From Pandoraea anapnoica (GTDB lineage: Bacteria; Pseudomonadota; Gammaproteobacteria; Burkholderiales; Burkholderiaceae): 64,000 nucleotides of DNA. The stretch is taken from contig NZ_CABPSP010000011.1 in the NCBI RefSeq assembly GCF_902459765.1, positions 62,001-126,000 of the forward strand, read 5' to 3'. The translations under genes were made by a program, and so were the position numbers. The notes beneath the pieces are model-generated. The model was not told where the DNA came from and did not search any database. It was given only the letters and a program-made list of their open reading frames with translations. Positions 25,690 to 35,033 of this stretch are shown in pieces. Each line of letters begins with the position of its first letter. Position 1 is the stretch's first letter.

Positions 25690-26835
25690 ATGAGTGCCAT
25701 TCTCGACAACGCCGCACTGCGCGGTGCATCGCCCGCCAGTGCGCTTGAACTGACGGAACAGACCGAAGGGTCCGCGCTGCGGACAAGTGCGGCGAACGCA
25801 GCTTCCGTGCCGCGCATCCCGGCCTTCGACGAAACGCAGATCGACCAGTTGTTCGCCGCCCCGCGTACGTCTGCGCTGTGGGGCGTGGGCTTCGCCGCCG
25901 CGCTGGCGTGGGCCGCCTTCGGTGCGCTCACGCTGCGCTGGCCGAACAAGGTCGTCGGCTTCTCCGACTGGGCCTTCACCGACGAGTTGGGCGTGTTTGC
26001 GCTGGCTGTGGCCGCCTTGCTAGCGTTGCTATCCGTCGCCGGGCGCGCGACACCGCCGCTGCTGCGGTTGCGTGAAGCCCTGACGGGTGCGGGGCCGTGG
26101 CTCGTGGCCATTGCGGTGGCGCTCTCCGCCTGGGAAATCCTCACCGCGAAGACCGGCTCGCTGCCCACGCCGTTCTTCGCACCGCCGCAGGCGCTCATCG
26201 AGGTCTACACGGAAGACTGGCGACGTCTTGGCGACAGCGCCGCGAACACGCTCAAGCTGCTCGGTCTGGGCTTCGGCTTCGGTGCGATTGCGGGCTTTCT
26301 GATCGGTGTCTCGATCGGCTGGTCACGCGCTATCGGGTATTGGGTGCATCCGGTACTTCGCGTGCTCGGGCCCGTGCCCGCCACGGCGTTGTTGCCGCTC
26401 ACGTTCTACTTCTTCCCGTCGAGCTACTCGGCGGCGGCCTTCCTCATCGCATTGTCGACAGCCTTTCCCGTCGCCGTGCTCACGTGGTCGGGCGTCGCAG
26501 GCGTCAACAAGAGCTATTACGACGTGGCACGCACGCTGGGCGCATCGGAAGCGTTTCTGGTGCTGCGCGTGGCGATTCCCGCCGCGCTGCCGAATGTCTT
26601 CGTCGGCCTGTTCATGGGACTCGGCGCGTCGTTCTCGGTGCTCGTGACGGCCGAAATGATGGGCGTGAAGTCCGGTCTCGGCTGGTATCTCACGTGGGCG
26701 CAAGGCTGGGCGTCGTACGTGAATATGTACGCCGCGCTGATCGTCATGGCCCTGCTCTTCTCCGGCGTCATCACGCTGCTCTTCACCGTGCGCGACCGTG
26801 CGCTCGCCTGGCAGAAAGGAACCGTCAAATGGTAA
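25690..26835 (+). CDS. ABC transporter permease, sulfonate/taurine type, with N-terminal membrane extension
   Basis: The start at 25690 follows the binding-protein stop by 23 bp and gives 381 aa, against about 260 for SsuC or TauC. The extra ~120 residues contain a hydrophilic leader and two additional hydrophobic segments (about 61-82 and 98-118). The core has the inner-membrane permease pattern with the EAA loop (YYDVARTLGASEAFLVLRVAIPAALPNVFVGLFMGLG, about 278-314). It overlaps the ATPase gene by 7 bp (ATGGTAA). It forms the inner-membrane channel for the sulfonate-type importer. Confidence 0.9.
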   Translation: MSAILDNAALRGASPASALELTEQTEGSALRTSAANAASVPRIPAFDETQIDQLFAAPRTSALWGVGFAAALAWAAFGALTLRWPNKVVGFSDWAFTDELGVFALAVAALLALLSVAGRATPPLLRLREALTGAGPWLVAIAVALSAWEILTAKTGSLPTPFFAPPQALIEVYTEDWRRLGDSAANTLKLLGLGFGFGAIAGFLIGVSIGWSRAIGYWVHPVLRVLGPVPATALLPLTFYFFPSSYSAAAFLIALSTAFPVAVLTWSGVAGVNKSYYDVARTLGASEAFLVLRVAIPAALPNVFVGLFMGLGASFSVLVTAEMMGVKSGLGWYLTWAQGWASYVNMYAALIVMALLFSGVITLLFTVRDRALAWQKGTVKW

Positions 26836-27680
26836 GCGCCGCCACTTTGTCCCCCACGTTCGCAGGTGCGGATGCCGGTGTGACATCGCCGTCGACTCAC
26901 GATGGCGCACACCCGGCCAACGACACCGGCGCGCAGATCGATATCCAGGCAGTGAGCCATTGGTTCGGCTCGCGTCAGTCACCCTTGCAGGTGCTCGACG
27001 CTGTCGATCTGAGAGTCGCGCCCGGGGAATTCGTCGCGCTGCTCGGCCCCAGCGGGTGCGGCAAGTCCACGTTGCTGCGCCTTGTCGCCGGTCTGGAAAC
27101 GGCCACACGCGGCACCATCACGCAGGACGGTACGGCCATCACACGCCCCGATCCCTCGCGCATCGTGGTGTTTCAGGACCCGACGCTCTACCCCTGGCGA
27201 ACTGTGCGCGACAACGTCGCGCTCGGTCTGCAAGCGCGCGGCGTGCTCGGGAAAGAACGTCATCGTGTCGATGCGGCGCTCGCGCGCGTGGGCCTCTCCG
27301 AGTTTGCCGACGCCTTCCCGCATCAACTCTCGGGTGGCATGGCGCAACGGGTCGCACTCGCGCGTGCGCTCGTGAACGATCCGCGTCTGCTAGTGCTCGA
27401 CGAACCGCTTGGCAAGCTCGACTCGCTCACGCGACTGGCGATGCAAAGCGAACTCGTCGAGTTGTGGCAGCGCGCAGGGTTCTCTGCGCTGCTCGTCACG
27501 CACGACGTTGAGGAGGCACTTTTCCTCGCGCAACGCGTGATCGTGTTCAGCCCGCGCCCGGCAAAGATCGTGGCGGAGCTGCATGTGGATCTGCCCTACC
27601 CGCGTCATCGCGGCGACGCCCGTATCACCGAACTGCGCCACGAAGCGCTTCGACATCTGGGGCTCGATGCAAGCTGGTAA
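26829..27680 (+). CDS. ABC transporter ATP-binding protein, sulfonate/taurine type
   Basis: The 283-aa ATPase starts at ATG 26829, overlapping the permease gene end. Walker A is GPSGCGKST (about 72-80), the Q-loop lies in VVFQDPTLYPWRTVRDNV, the signature is LSGGMAQR (about 167), Walker B is LLVLDEPLGKLD (about 187) and the switch histidine is in LLVTHDVEEALFLAQR. The LYPW stretch after the Q-loop is typical of the SsuB/TauB/NrtC group. An N-terminal extension of about 35 residues is low-complexity. It powers the importer encoded by the two preceding genes. Confidence 0.92.
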   Translation: MVSAATLSPTFAGADAGVTSPSTHDGAHPANDTGAQIDIQAVSHWFGSRQSPLQVLDAVDLRVAPGEFVALLGPSGCGKSTLLRLVAGLETATRGTITQDGTAITRPDPSRIVVFQDPTLYPWRTVRDNVALGLQARGVLGKERHRVDAALARVGLSEFADAFPHQLSGGMAQRVALARALVNDPRLLVLDEPLGKLDSLTRLAMQSELVELWQRAGFSALLVTHDVEEALFLAQRVIVFSPRPAKIVAELHVDLPYPRHRGDARITELRHEALRHLGLDASW

Positions 27681-27752
27681 TTCTGAATTGCGTGCTGTCG
27701 TTAGCCGATTGGTTCGCCGTACTGCGATGTCGTTGAAGTCGCCTCTGCACCG

Positions 27753-29000
27753 ATGACCTCGCCGCCTTCCCATCTCTGGCTCAATGCGTTACTGCAGGCC
27801 TTGCAGTTCGTGCAGTCGACGTGGCTCGGCGCGCTCTATGCGCTCGGCATTACCGACGATTCGCACGGCGCGCCCGCGTGGCCGTGGGCGCAACGCATCG
27901 CGGGTGAGAACCTCGTCATCGACGTGGCGCTCGCCCGACAGTTCGCGTGGATGCTCGCGGCTATCGCGTTCGCCGTCGTTTGCCTGCTGCTCGCCGTGTG
28001 CTGGCGACGTGCGTGGCGTTGGCTGACGGTGGCGGCCATCGGTGCGCTCGTCCTCGCACCGTGGCCATCGCCTCAGTTGTGGCTGACGGCAGCCGTGCCG
28101 ACCAGCTTTCATACGAGTCCGACGGGCTTCACAGTCGATAGCATCGCGCGCGGCGCACGTATCTACTCGGCGCAATGCGCCACCTGCCACGGCGCGGATG
28201 GACGCGGCGAGGGGCCACTCGCCGCCACGCTCAGGCGCTGGCCGCCCACGATGGCGAGTGCGTTGCTGAGCCGTCGCGCCGACGGGGAACTGTTCTGGCA
28301 CGTGCTGTACGGCATGCGCGACGATCAGGGCGTCACCATGCCCGGTTTCCTCGGCCGTCTGAGCGACCGCGAAGTGTGGGACGCCCTCGATTACATGCGC
28401 GTGTTGTCCGCGTCCGCAGGCATGTCCGCCGGGGGTAGCTGGCCCGTGCCGATTGCGCTGCCGTCGGTCGCCGTGAAATGCGCGGGCCGTCCCGACCGTA
28501 CGCTGGACGCATGGCGCGGCAATCAGCGCGTTCGTGTAGTGGCGGTCGACGCCGCCCATCCGCCGCCGTTCGAAGACCCGCGATTCCTCACGCTGCTGAT
28601 CCGGCGCGACGACGTTCAGGCGACACGGCTCGCGGCGGCTTCCGTGCGCAAGGTGGCTACTGTGGCCACGCGAGGCACGCCCGGCAACGTCACGCCGCTG
28701 TTCGGTACCCGTGCGGACTGTGTCGCCGATGCGAGCGAAGCGTGGCAAGTCTTCGCGCAGATCGCGGGCGCGTCGGCATCCGATCTGGCGGGCACCGAGT
28801 GGCTGGCGGATCGCGACGGCTGGCTGCGCGCGCTCGCCCCGGCAGGACGTCGCGGCTGGGCCGACGGCGGCCTGATGTGCACGACATCGACCTCGCTGCA
28901 AGTCGGCGACAAATCGCCTGCGCGCGACCCACTCACCGCCACGCTTCTCGAGATGGATGGCGACCCGGTGCGCTTCGTCAAAGGCGGCTTCGTGCATTAA
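27753..29000 (+). CDS. membrane-anchored monoheme cytochrome c
   Basis: The 415-aa protein has two hydrophobic segments (about 66-86 and 92-112) and then a periplasmic cytochrome c domain with the haem motif C142-A-T-C145-H146; M196 in GVTMPGF is the likely sixth ligand. The remaining ~190 residues have no motif I can name but include several cysteines. It would pass electrons to or from a periplasmic or membrane redox enzyme. Its place between the transporter ATPase and a second binding protein is unusual, since SsuD systems need no cytochrome. It suggests a periplasmic oxidation step, possibly of sulfite; that is inference. Confidence 0.85.
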   Translation: MTSPPSHLWLNALLQALQFVQSTWLGALYALGITDDSHGAPAWPWAQRIAGENLVIDVALARQFAWMLAAIAFAVVCLLLAVCWRRAWRWLTVAAIGALVLAPWPSPQLWLTAAVPTSFHTSPTGFTVDSIARGARIYSAQCATCHGADGRGEGPLAATLRRWPPTMASALLSRRADGELFWHVLYGMRDDQGVTMPGFLGRLSDREVWDALDYMRVLSASAGMSAGGSWPVPIALPSVAVKCAGRPDRTLDAWRGNQRVRVVAVDAAHPPPFEDPRFLTLLIRRDDVQATRLAAASVRKVATVATRGTPGNVTPLFGTRADCVADASEAWQVFAQIAGASASDLAGTEWLADRDGWLRALAPAGRRGWADGGLMCTTSTSLQVGDKSPARDPLTATLLEMDGDPVRFVKGGFVH

Positions 29001-29067
29001 CGCCCGTTTGCGCGCACAGCCAACACCTCAACCTCAAGAATCTTCCGATCCACCTCAGGCTTTCATC

Positions 29068-30036
29068 ATGACGATTTCCCGACGCCGTTTCCTGCAGTAC
29101 GTCACGACTTCCAGCGCCGCCGGTGCGCTGACCACGCTCGCGCTGCCGGGCACCTCGTTCGCTCAATCGGGACGCCCTGTCCTCAAAGCCGGCGACCAGA
29201 AAGGCGGACTGCGGGCGCTGCTCGAAGCGGCCGACGAACTGAAGCAGTTGCCGTACGACATCCAGTGGACGGAATTTCCCGCCGCCGCACCGCTGGCCGA
29301 AGCGCTCAACGCCGGTGCAGTCGACTGCGGACCGATTGGCGACGCGCCGGTGATCTTCGCGCTGTCCGCCGGTGCGGCCATCAAAATCATCGGCGCCAAT
29401 CGCTCGGACGCTTTCGGCACCGCCGTGCTCGTGCGCCCCGACGCGACGCTGCGCACCGCCGTCGACCTCAAGGGCAAGAACATCGGCACGACGCGCGGCT
29501 CCATCGGGCACTTCGTCACGCTCAAGGCGATCACGGCGGCAGGACTTGCGCCGGGCGACGTCAATTTCCGCTTCCTCCCCCCGGCCGATACGATCACCGC
29601 ACTGGCGAGTGGCTCGGTCGACGCCTGGGCTACGTGGGAGCCATACACGGCAGTGGCAGAGACGACCGGGCGGGCGCGGGTGCTGGTGAACGGTCGGGGG
29701 CTATGGTCGGGGCTGAGCTATCTCGCCGCGACGGACGCGGCCATCGCCGCCAAACAGGAAGTGCTGCGCGACTTTCTGGCTCGGGTGGTGCGCGCGCAAG
29801 TCTGGTCGTACCAGCACGTGGACGCGTTCTCGGTCGCGATGGCGCGCATCATCGGCATTCCCGTCGAAGCGGCGAAGCTCCAGTTCTCGCGGCGCGCGAC
29901 GAAATGGCGCAACATCGACGACGCACTCGTCGCCGAGCAACAACGCACGGCGGACTTCTACGCGCAGGTCGGGTTGTTACGTCAGCCGCTCGACGTCCGG
30001 CCGACCTTCGACCGGCGCTTCCCCGTCAAGGTATGA
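29068..30036 (+). CDS. second Tat-exported ABC substrate-binding protein (sulfonate type)
   Basis: The start at 29068 gives 322 aa beginning MTISRRRFLQYV, a twin-arginine signal cleaved near SFAQ. The mature part has the SsuA-like pattern: PLAEALNAGAVDCGPIGDAPVIFALSAGAAIKII, DLKGKNIGTTRGSIGHF and SVDAWATWEPYTA. It is the last gene of the rightward organosulfur operon, 67 bp after the cytochrome gene. It shares the single permease-ATPase pair with the first binding protein or serves another transporter. Sequence differences from the first protein suggest a different ligand. Confidence 0.88.
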   Translation: MTISRRRFLQYVTTSSAAGALTTLALPGTSFAQSGRPVLKAGDQKGGLRALLEAADELKQLPYDIQWTEFPAAAPLAEALNAGAVDCGPIGDAPVIFALSAGAAIKIIGANRSDAFGTAVLVRPDATLRTAVDLKGKNIGTTRGSIGHFVTLKAITAAGLAPGDVNFRFLPPADTITALASGSVDAWATWEPYTAVAETTGRARVLVNGRGLWSGLSYLAATDAAIAAKQEVLRDFLARVVRAQVWSYQHVDAFSVAMARIIGIPVEAAKLQFSRRATKWRNIDDALVAEQQRTADFYAQVGLLRQPLDVRPTFDRRFPVKV

Positions 30037-30226
30037 GGAGTGACGAGGCGGAACGCTTAAGCGGATGGGCGCAGGGCAGACCCATAGCCAACTGGCACGG
30101 TAGAAATCACGCGAACTGTCTATGGCGCGAGGCGAGTCGCGCCCGGACACTTTGACGATTCCCCGTCAGATTGCCCGTCCGCTGGCCCCCTTCACCGGGC
30201 ACCGGTCATCGGGCCCAAGGTCCGCC

Positions 30227-30868
30227 ATGATCGTCAGCACCGCGCTCTCCGCCCATCTTCTGGTCGCCTTCACGGCGTACTTCGTCAACGCCGCGAGTCC
30301 CGGCCCGAGCAATCTCGCGATCATGTCCATTGCCGCCAACCATGGCCGCCGTCCGGCGCTCACGTTCGCACTGGGCGTCATGTCCGGCTCGTTGTTCTGG
30401 GCGACGGTCGCCATGCTCGGTATCTCGGCCACGCTGCTTGCCTACGCGCAGTTCCTCGTTGCGCTCAAGCTTTTCGGTGGTGCGTATCTGCTGTGGCTGG
30501 CGTTCAAGTCGGGGCGTGCAGCGCTGCGTCCGTCAAAGGCAGCGACGTTCGTGCCGACGGACGCCAACGGGGTGTTGTCTCTCAAGCGCCTTTACGTGCG
30601 CGGCACGCTATTCCATCTCACCAATCCGAAGGCGGTGCTGGGGTGGATGTCCGTGGTCGCGTTGTCGTCGGGGCCGGACGGGAGCATGCCGGTGGCCGTC
30701 GTGCCCGGCTGCGCGGTGCTCGGGCTGACGATCTTTTGCGGCTACGCGATGTTGTTCTCGACGCAAACCGCACGGCGCGTGTACATCAGAATCCGCCGTT
30801 GGCTCGATGGCTGCCTTGCCGTCGTCTTCGGTGCGGCAGGGTGGCAGTTGCTGACGTCGCGGGTTTGA
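30227..30868 (+). CDS. LysE/RhtB-family amino-acid exporter
   Basis: ATG 30227 gives 213 aa, the usual RhtB length; longer in-frame starts add a non-hydrophobic leader. There are six hydrophobic segments, with the family motif ASPGPSNLAIMSIAANHGRRPALTFALGV (about 23-51) and the later FHLTNPKAVLGWMSV. It exports amino acids or derivatives such as homoserine lactone or threonine across the inner membrane. The 190-bp gap after the organosulfur operon shows no clear site. Substrate cannot be told. Confidence 0.88.
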   Translation: MIVSTALSAHLLVAFTAYFVNAASPGPSNLAIMSIAANHGRRPALTFALGVMSGSLFWATVAMLGISATLLAYAQFLVALKLFGGAYLLWLAFKSGRAALRPSKAATFVPTDANGVLSLKRLYVRGTLFHLTNPKAVLGWMSVVALSSGPDGSMPVAVVPGCAVLGLTIFCGYAMLFSTQTARRVYIRIRRWLDGCLAVVFGAAGWQLLTSRV

Positions 30869-30883
30869 GCTATACCTGCGCTC

Positions 30884-31126
30884 ATGCTTAATTTCGACGC
30901 CGACGCGCTGATGCGCCTCGTAACCACGCCCATGCCCTACGGCAAGCACAAGGGCACGATGATCGCCGACCTGCCGGGCAACTACCTCAGTTGGTTCGCC
31001 CGCGAAGGCTTTCCCCCCAACGAGATCGGCCGTCTGCTCGCGCTGATGCACGAAATCGACCATAACGCGCTCGGCGAACTCCTCAAGCCGCTGCGGGCAC
31101 GCGCGCAGGCGTCGCGTCCTAAGTAA
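30884..31126 (+). CDS. DUF3820 family small protein
   Basis: The 80-aa protein contains the DUF3820 pattern MPYGKHKGTMIADLPGNYLSWFAREGFPPNEIGRLL (about 17-52). The family is sometimes labelled a putative quorum-sensing-regulated virulence factor, but its role is unknown. It sits 15 bp after the RhtB gene and is probably co-transcribed. Confidence 0.85.
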   Translation: MLNFDADALMRLVTTPMPYGKHKGTMIADLPGNYLSWFAREGFPPNEIGRLLALMHEIDHNALGELLKPLRARAQASRPK

Positions 31127-31163
31127 GACGTTTGCCTGCGCGGTTTGATGACTGCGCGACGTG

Positions 31164-32624
31164 TCACCGCCCCGCCAGCATCGGCGGCAAACGACGCCGC
31201 ACCCACTGCGTCTGCTGCTCATGCGCATGCGCAAGTTGCAGCACCGCAAGATCGGCCTGCGCCGGTCCGATGATCTGCAGGCCCATGGGCAGCCCGCGTG
31301 CGTCGAACCCGATCGGCACACTGATCGCGGGCAAGCCTGCGAGTGTCGGCCCGATCACGACCTCCATCCAGCGGTGATAGGTGTCCATCGATTTGCCCGC
31401 GATCTCGGAAGGCCAGTGCGTCTGCGCTTCGAACGGGAACACCTGCGCCGACGGCAGCAGCAGGAAGTCGTAACGCTCGAACAGACGCGCCAGCGACCGG
31501 TACCATTCGCTGCGGTCGATGGACGCACGAAACACGTCGGTCGCGCGCAGCGTTTCGCCGCCTTCCACCTCCCATCGCGCTTCCGGCTTGAGTTTCTCGC
31601 GACGCGCCGGATCGGCGTACATCTCACCGAGCGAGCCGTTCACCATCCAGTGACGCAGCGTGAGCCACGTCTGCCACAGCCGGTCAGGCGCGAAGTCGGG
31701 CGCGCACGCCTCGACCTCGCATCCCATCGCGCTGAAATCCTTCAGCGATGCCTCGCACAGCGCCATCACACCGTCTTCCATCGGCAGATAGCCACCGTAG
31801 TCACCGAGCCAGCCGAGCTTCAGTCCCTTGACATCACGCTGCAAGGCACTGGCGAATCGGGACGCGCCGTTCGCAATCGACAGCGGGCTGCGTTTGTCGT
31901 AGCCGGACTGCGTGTCGAGCAGTTGAGCGACGTCGGCGACCGTGCGTCCCATCGGTCCTTCGGTGCTCATTTGCTGCACGAAGACTTCCGGTGCCGGACC
32001 GTACGGCACACGGCCTTGCGACGGCCGGAATCCGTAGACGTTGCCGAATGCCGCCGGGTTGCGTAGCGAGCCCATAAAGTCGCTTCCGTCGGCCACCGGC
32101 AACAGGCGCAGCGCCAGTGCGCTGCCCGCGCCGCCGCTGCTGCCACCGGCAATGCGCGTGGGAGCATAGGCGTTGCCCGTGGTGCCAAAGACAGGGTTGT
32201 AGCTGTGCGAACCGAGTCCGAACTCGGAGACGTTCGTCTTGCCGATGAAGATGGCCCCGGCCGCGCGAATGCGCGACACACTGATGCTGTCCTGCGTGTC
32301 CGGAGCGTCGGATGTCAACGGCGACCCCTTGCGCGTGGGCAATCCGGCGCACGACGCGATGTCCTTCACCGCATGCGGCATGCCGTGCATCCAGCCGAGC
32401 GACTCACCGCTGGCCAGTTGATGGTCGCGCGCGTCGGCTTCGGCCAGCAACGTCTGCGCGTCGCGCAGCGACACGATGGCGTTGACCTCGGGGTTGTACT
32501 GCGCGATGTGCGCGAGATACGCCTGCATGACCTCGCGGCAGGACACGCGACGACGATGAATAGCGTCGGACAGCGCCAGCGCGTCGAGCGCGACGATGTC
32601 GTTCAGGTTCGGCACGGCGGCCAT
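31164..32624 (-). CDS. amidase signature family hydrolase
   Basis: ATG 32624 has a GAGGAGAG site just upstream, giving 486 aa. The Ser-cisSer-Lys triad is visible: K87 in HAVKD, the cis-Ser in GGSSGGAG (162/163) and S186 in DFMGSLRNP. The family is that of GatA, aryl amidases and aminohexanoate cyclic-dimer hydrolases; the FMGSLRNP variant and lone location argue for a catabolic amidase rather than GatA. It acts in the cytoplasm on an unknown amide. It is convergent with the DUF3820 gene, with only 37 bp between them. Confidence 0.88.
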   Translation of the reverse strand: MAAVPNLNDIVALDALALSDAIHRRRVSCREVMQAYLAHIAQYNPEVNAIVSLRDAQTLLAEADARDHQLASGESLGWMHGMPHAVKDIASCAGLPTRKGSPLTSDAPDTQDSISVSRIRAAGAIFIGKTNVSEFGLGSHSYNPVFGTTGNAYAPTRIAGGSSGGAGSALALRLLPVADGSDFMGSLRNPAAFGNVYGFRPSQGRVPYGPAPEVFVQQMSTEGPMGRTVADVAQLLDTQSGYDKRSPLSIANGASRFASALQRDVKGLKLGWLGDYGGYLPMEDGVMALCEASLKDFSAMGCEVEACAPDFAPDRLWQTWLTLRHWMVNGSLGEMYADPARREKLKPEARWEVEGGETLRATDVFRASIDRSEWYRSLARLFERYDFLLLPSAQVFPFEAQTHWPSEIAGKSMDTYHRWMEVVIGPTLAGLPAISVPIGFDARGLPMGLQIIGPAQADLAVLQLAHAHEQQTQWVRRRLPPMLAGR

Positions 32625-32782
32625 GTCTCTCTCCTCGCTGCGGATGGTATCGACGTCGTCCGGTGCGACGCCTCTGTCTGATGCGTCATTGTCGGCCAAT
32701 CCCGGCCCGATACCGAAGCGAAAAAATTATTTCACATATTCGCTATCTGGATTCGCTCATCCGCAGCGACGTTGCGAGGCAG

Positions 32783-32817
32783 AAAAAAACGCGGCCCGAC
32801 GTTCATCGGGCCGCGTT
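32783..32817 (-). terminator. rho-independent terminator of the ModA-like gene
   Basis: A 12-bp stem (AACGCGGCCCGA at 32788-32799 with TCGGGCCGCGTT at 32806-32817) has a six-base loop. An A-run at 32783-32789 supplies seven U on the minus-strand transcript. Confidence 0.9.
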
Positions 32818-32843
32818 GGCTTTCCTGCGAAACTACCACCGAA

Positions 32844-33638
32844 TCAGTGCATCAGCGGATCAAGACCGGTCGATTCAACATCTTTGGCCACGGACGGCGC
32901 CGCCATATACGTCAGCAGCTTCTTGCCTTCTTCCGGATGGGGTGCATTCACGGGCACGCCACCGGCGAAGCGCGTGACCGATTGCAGCGACTCGGGAATC
33001 TTGCCCGCAAAGGCGATGCCTTTGACCGGCAGCAATTCGCTGACCTGTTGCAAACCGAGTGCGTAATCGCCCGCCGCCACCTTTTCGGCCACTGGCGTCT
33101 TCTGCACCATCACCGCCTTGCCTTGCATCTGCTCGGCAATGCCCAGTTTCTTGAACAGTTCGCGCTCGACATACACGCCGCTCGCGCTGTCCGAGTACGC
33201 GACCGATTTGGCCGCCAGCAGCGCCGCCTTCAGCTTCTCCGGCGTGCTGACGTCGGGCACGACTTCACCGGCCTTGACCACGACGCCGATGCGCGAGTCG
33301 GCCAGATCGACGCGCGAGTCCGCACGCACTTTACCTGCCTTGATCAGGTCGTCGAGCGCGTAACCGACCATGATGACGACGTCGGCCGATTCGCCGCGCG
33401 CCAGCCGGTTCGGAATCGCTTCGGGCGCCTTGCCCATCGACGGCCCCCACGCCGTGTCGACGTGATCGCCACTCGCGGCTTCAAACTTGGGCAGCAGCAG
33501 CTTGTACGCCGCCGTGAACCCGCCGGAATTCATGACGTTGAGATTTTCTGCGCTCGCCGGTGCAGCGGCGAGCGTCGCTGTCAGGACGATGCCCGCGCCC
33601 AGTGAGCTCAGCAGACGTCGCGTCGAAATGCCTTTCAT
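32844..33638 (-). CDS. ModA-like periplasmic solute-binding protein (orphan)
   Basis: The 264-aa protein has a signal peptide (1 to about 30, APASA-ENLN) and the type 2 binding-protein pattern of molybdate-type proteins: VMNSGGFTAAYKLLLPKFE, ADVVIMVGYALDDLIKAGKV, ASGVYVERELFKKLGIAEQM and a late ALGLQQVSELLPVKGI. No permease or ATPase gene is adjacent; an MFS carrier gene precedes it in the same direction (81 bp). Related proteins of this group are often not molybdate binders, so the ligand is open. Confidence 0.82.
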   Translation of the reverse strand: MKGISTRRLLSSLGAGIVLTATLAAAPASAENLNVMNSGGFTAAYKLLLPKFEAASGDHVDTAWGPSMGKAPEAIPNRLARGESADVVIMVGYALDDLIKAGKVRADSRVDLADSRIGVVVKAGEVVPDVSTPEKLKAALLAAKSVAYSDSASGVYVERELFKKLGIAEQMQGKAVMVQKTPVAEKVAAGDYALGLQQVSELLPVKGIAFAGKIPESLQSVTRFAGGVPVNAPHPEEGKKLLTYMAAPSVAKDVESTGLDPLMH

Positions 33639-33719
33639 GGTGTGACCTGTCTCTCGTTATTGTGAATGGGGATGATGCGGACGCCGTGCCGCTGCGGTGG
33701 CGTCCGGTATCCGGTGATA

Positions 33720-35033
33720 TCAGCCCGCCGCGAGTCCGGCCGGGTTCTGACCGCCGCGGCGGCCGCGATAGAGCGCCAGCGTCGCGCAGATGGCGCACAG
33801 CGCAGCGAAGCTCATCCAATAGCCCGGTGCGGCCTTGTCGCCCGTCGCGTGAATCAGATACGTCGAGAGGGCCGGCGTAAAGCCGCCGAAAAGCGCCGTT
33901 GCCAAGCTATACGCGAGCGAGAAGCCAGCGACGCGCACGTCCGGCGGCATGACTTCGGTCAGCGCCGGGATCATCGCCCCGTTGTACATGCCGTACAGGA
34001 ACGAGAGCCACAGCAGCGCGACCAGCATGCGCGTGAAGCTCGGGGCCTGCACGAGGAATGACAACACCGGGTAAGCCGTCAGCAGCGTGAGACCTGCGAA
34101 GAGCAGCAACACCGGACGACGGCCGATACGGTCCGACAGCGTGCCGCCGATCGGCAGCCAGATGAAATTCGACACACCCACGCACAGCGTGACGAGCAGC
34201 GCGTCGGCGCTCGACAGGTGCAGCACGCTCTTGCCGAACGTCGGGGCATAGACGGTGATGAGGTAGAACGCCGTCGTGGTCAGCGCCACGAGCATGGTGC
34301 CGCCGATCACGACGCCAAGGTTCGCCGCCATCGAGCGGAACACTTCACCGACCGACGGGTGACGCTTGCGCGCCTTGAACTCGTCGCTTTCCTGAAGCGA
34401 GCGGCGCAGTGCAAAGATTACCGGCACGATCATGCAGCCCACGAGGAACGGCAGACGCCAGCCCCATGCCGCGATCTGCTGCGCGGTGAGCGTGAGCGAC
34501 AGCGTGAAGCCGAGCGCCGCCGAGACGACGATGGCGACCTGTTGGCTGGCCGACTGCCAGCTCGTGTAGAAGCCCTTGCGGCCCGGCGTCGCAATTTCCG
34601 CGAGATACACGGACACGCCACCGAGTTCGGCACCGGCCGAGAAGCCTTGCAGCAACCGGCCGATCAGCACCAGCACAGGGGCTGCGAGACCAATGGTTTC
34701 GTAGCCGGGCACGAAGGCAATGAGGATCGTGCCGCTCGCCATAATGGCCAGCGTCGTGACCAGCCCTTTGCGACGGCCAACGTTATCGATGTAAGCCCCC
34801 AGCACGATGGCGCCTAGCGGACGCATCAGGAAGCCTGCCCCGAATACGGCGAAGGTCAGCATGAGCGACGCAAACTCGCTGTCCGTCGGGAAGAAGACGC
34901 GGGAAATCTGGGTGGCGTAGAAACCGAACAGGAAGAAATCGAATTGTTCGAGGAAGTTACCAGCGGTGACGCGAATGACCGCGCCGACTTTCGAGGATTG
35001 ACGCGAAACCGCATCTTGGGGGCGCTGTGACAT
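33720..35033 (-). CDS. MFS metabolite:H+ symporter (CitA/ProP/KgtP type)
   Basis: ATG 35033, with GGAG 9 bp upstream, gives 437 aa, the usual CitA length. It has twelve hydrophobic segments, the family motif [18 protein letters not shown] (about 25-42), [13 protein letters not shown] in loop 2-3 and [20 protein letters not shown]. The group imports organic acids such as citrate, tricarballylate or ketoglutarate, or betaine. The LysR gene 313 bp away is divergent and may control it. The following ModA-like gene may be in the same transcript. Confidence 0.88.
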   Translation of the reverse strand: MSQRPQDAVSRQSSKVGAVIRVTAGNFLEQFDFFLFGFYATQISRVFFPTDSEFASLMLTFAVFGAGFLMRPLGAIVLGAYIDNVGRRKGLVTTLAIMASGTILIAFVPGYETIGLAAPVLVLIGRLLQGFSAGAELGGVSVYLAEIATPGRKGFYTSWQSASQQVAIVVSAALGFTLSLTLTAQQIAAWGWRLPFLVGCMIVPVIFALRRSLQESDEFKARKRHPSVGEVFRSMAANLGVVIGGTMLVALTTTAFYLITVYAPTFGKSVLHLSSADALLVTLCVGVSNFIWLPIGGTLSDRIGRRPVLLLFAGLTLLTAYPVLSFLVQAPSFTRMLVALLWLSFLYGMYNGAMIPALTEVMPPDVRVAGFSLAYSLATALFGGFTPALSTYLIHATGDKAAPGYWMSFAALCAICATLALYRGRRGGQNPAGLAAG

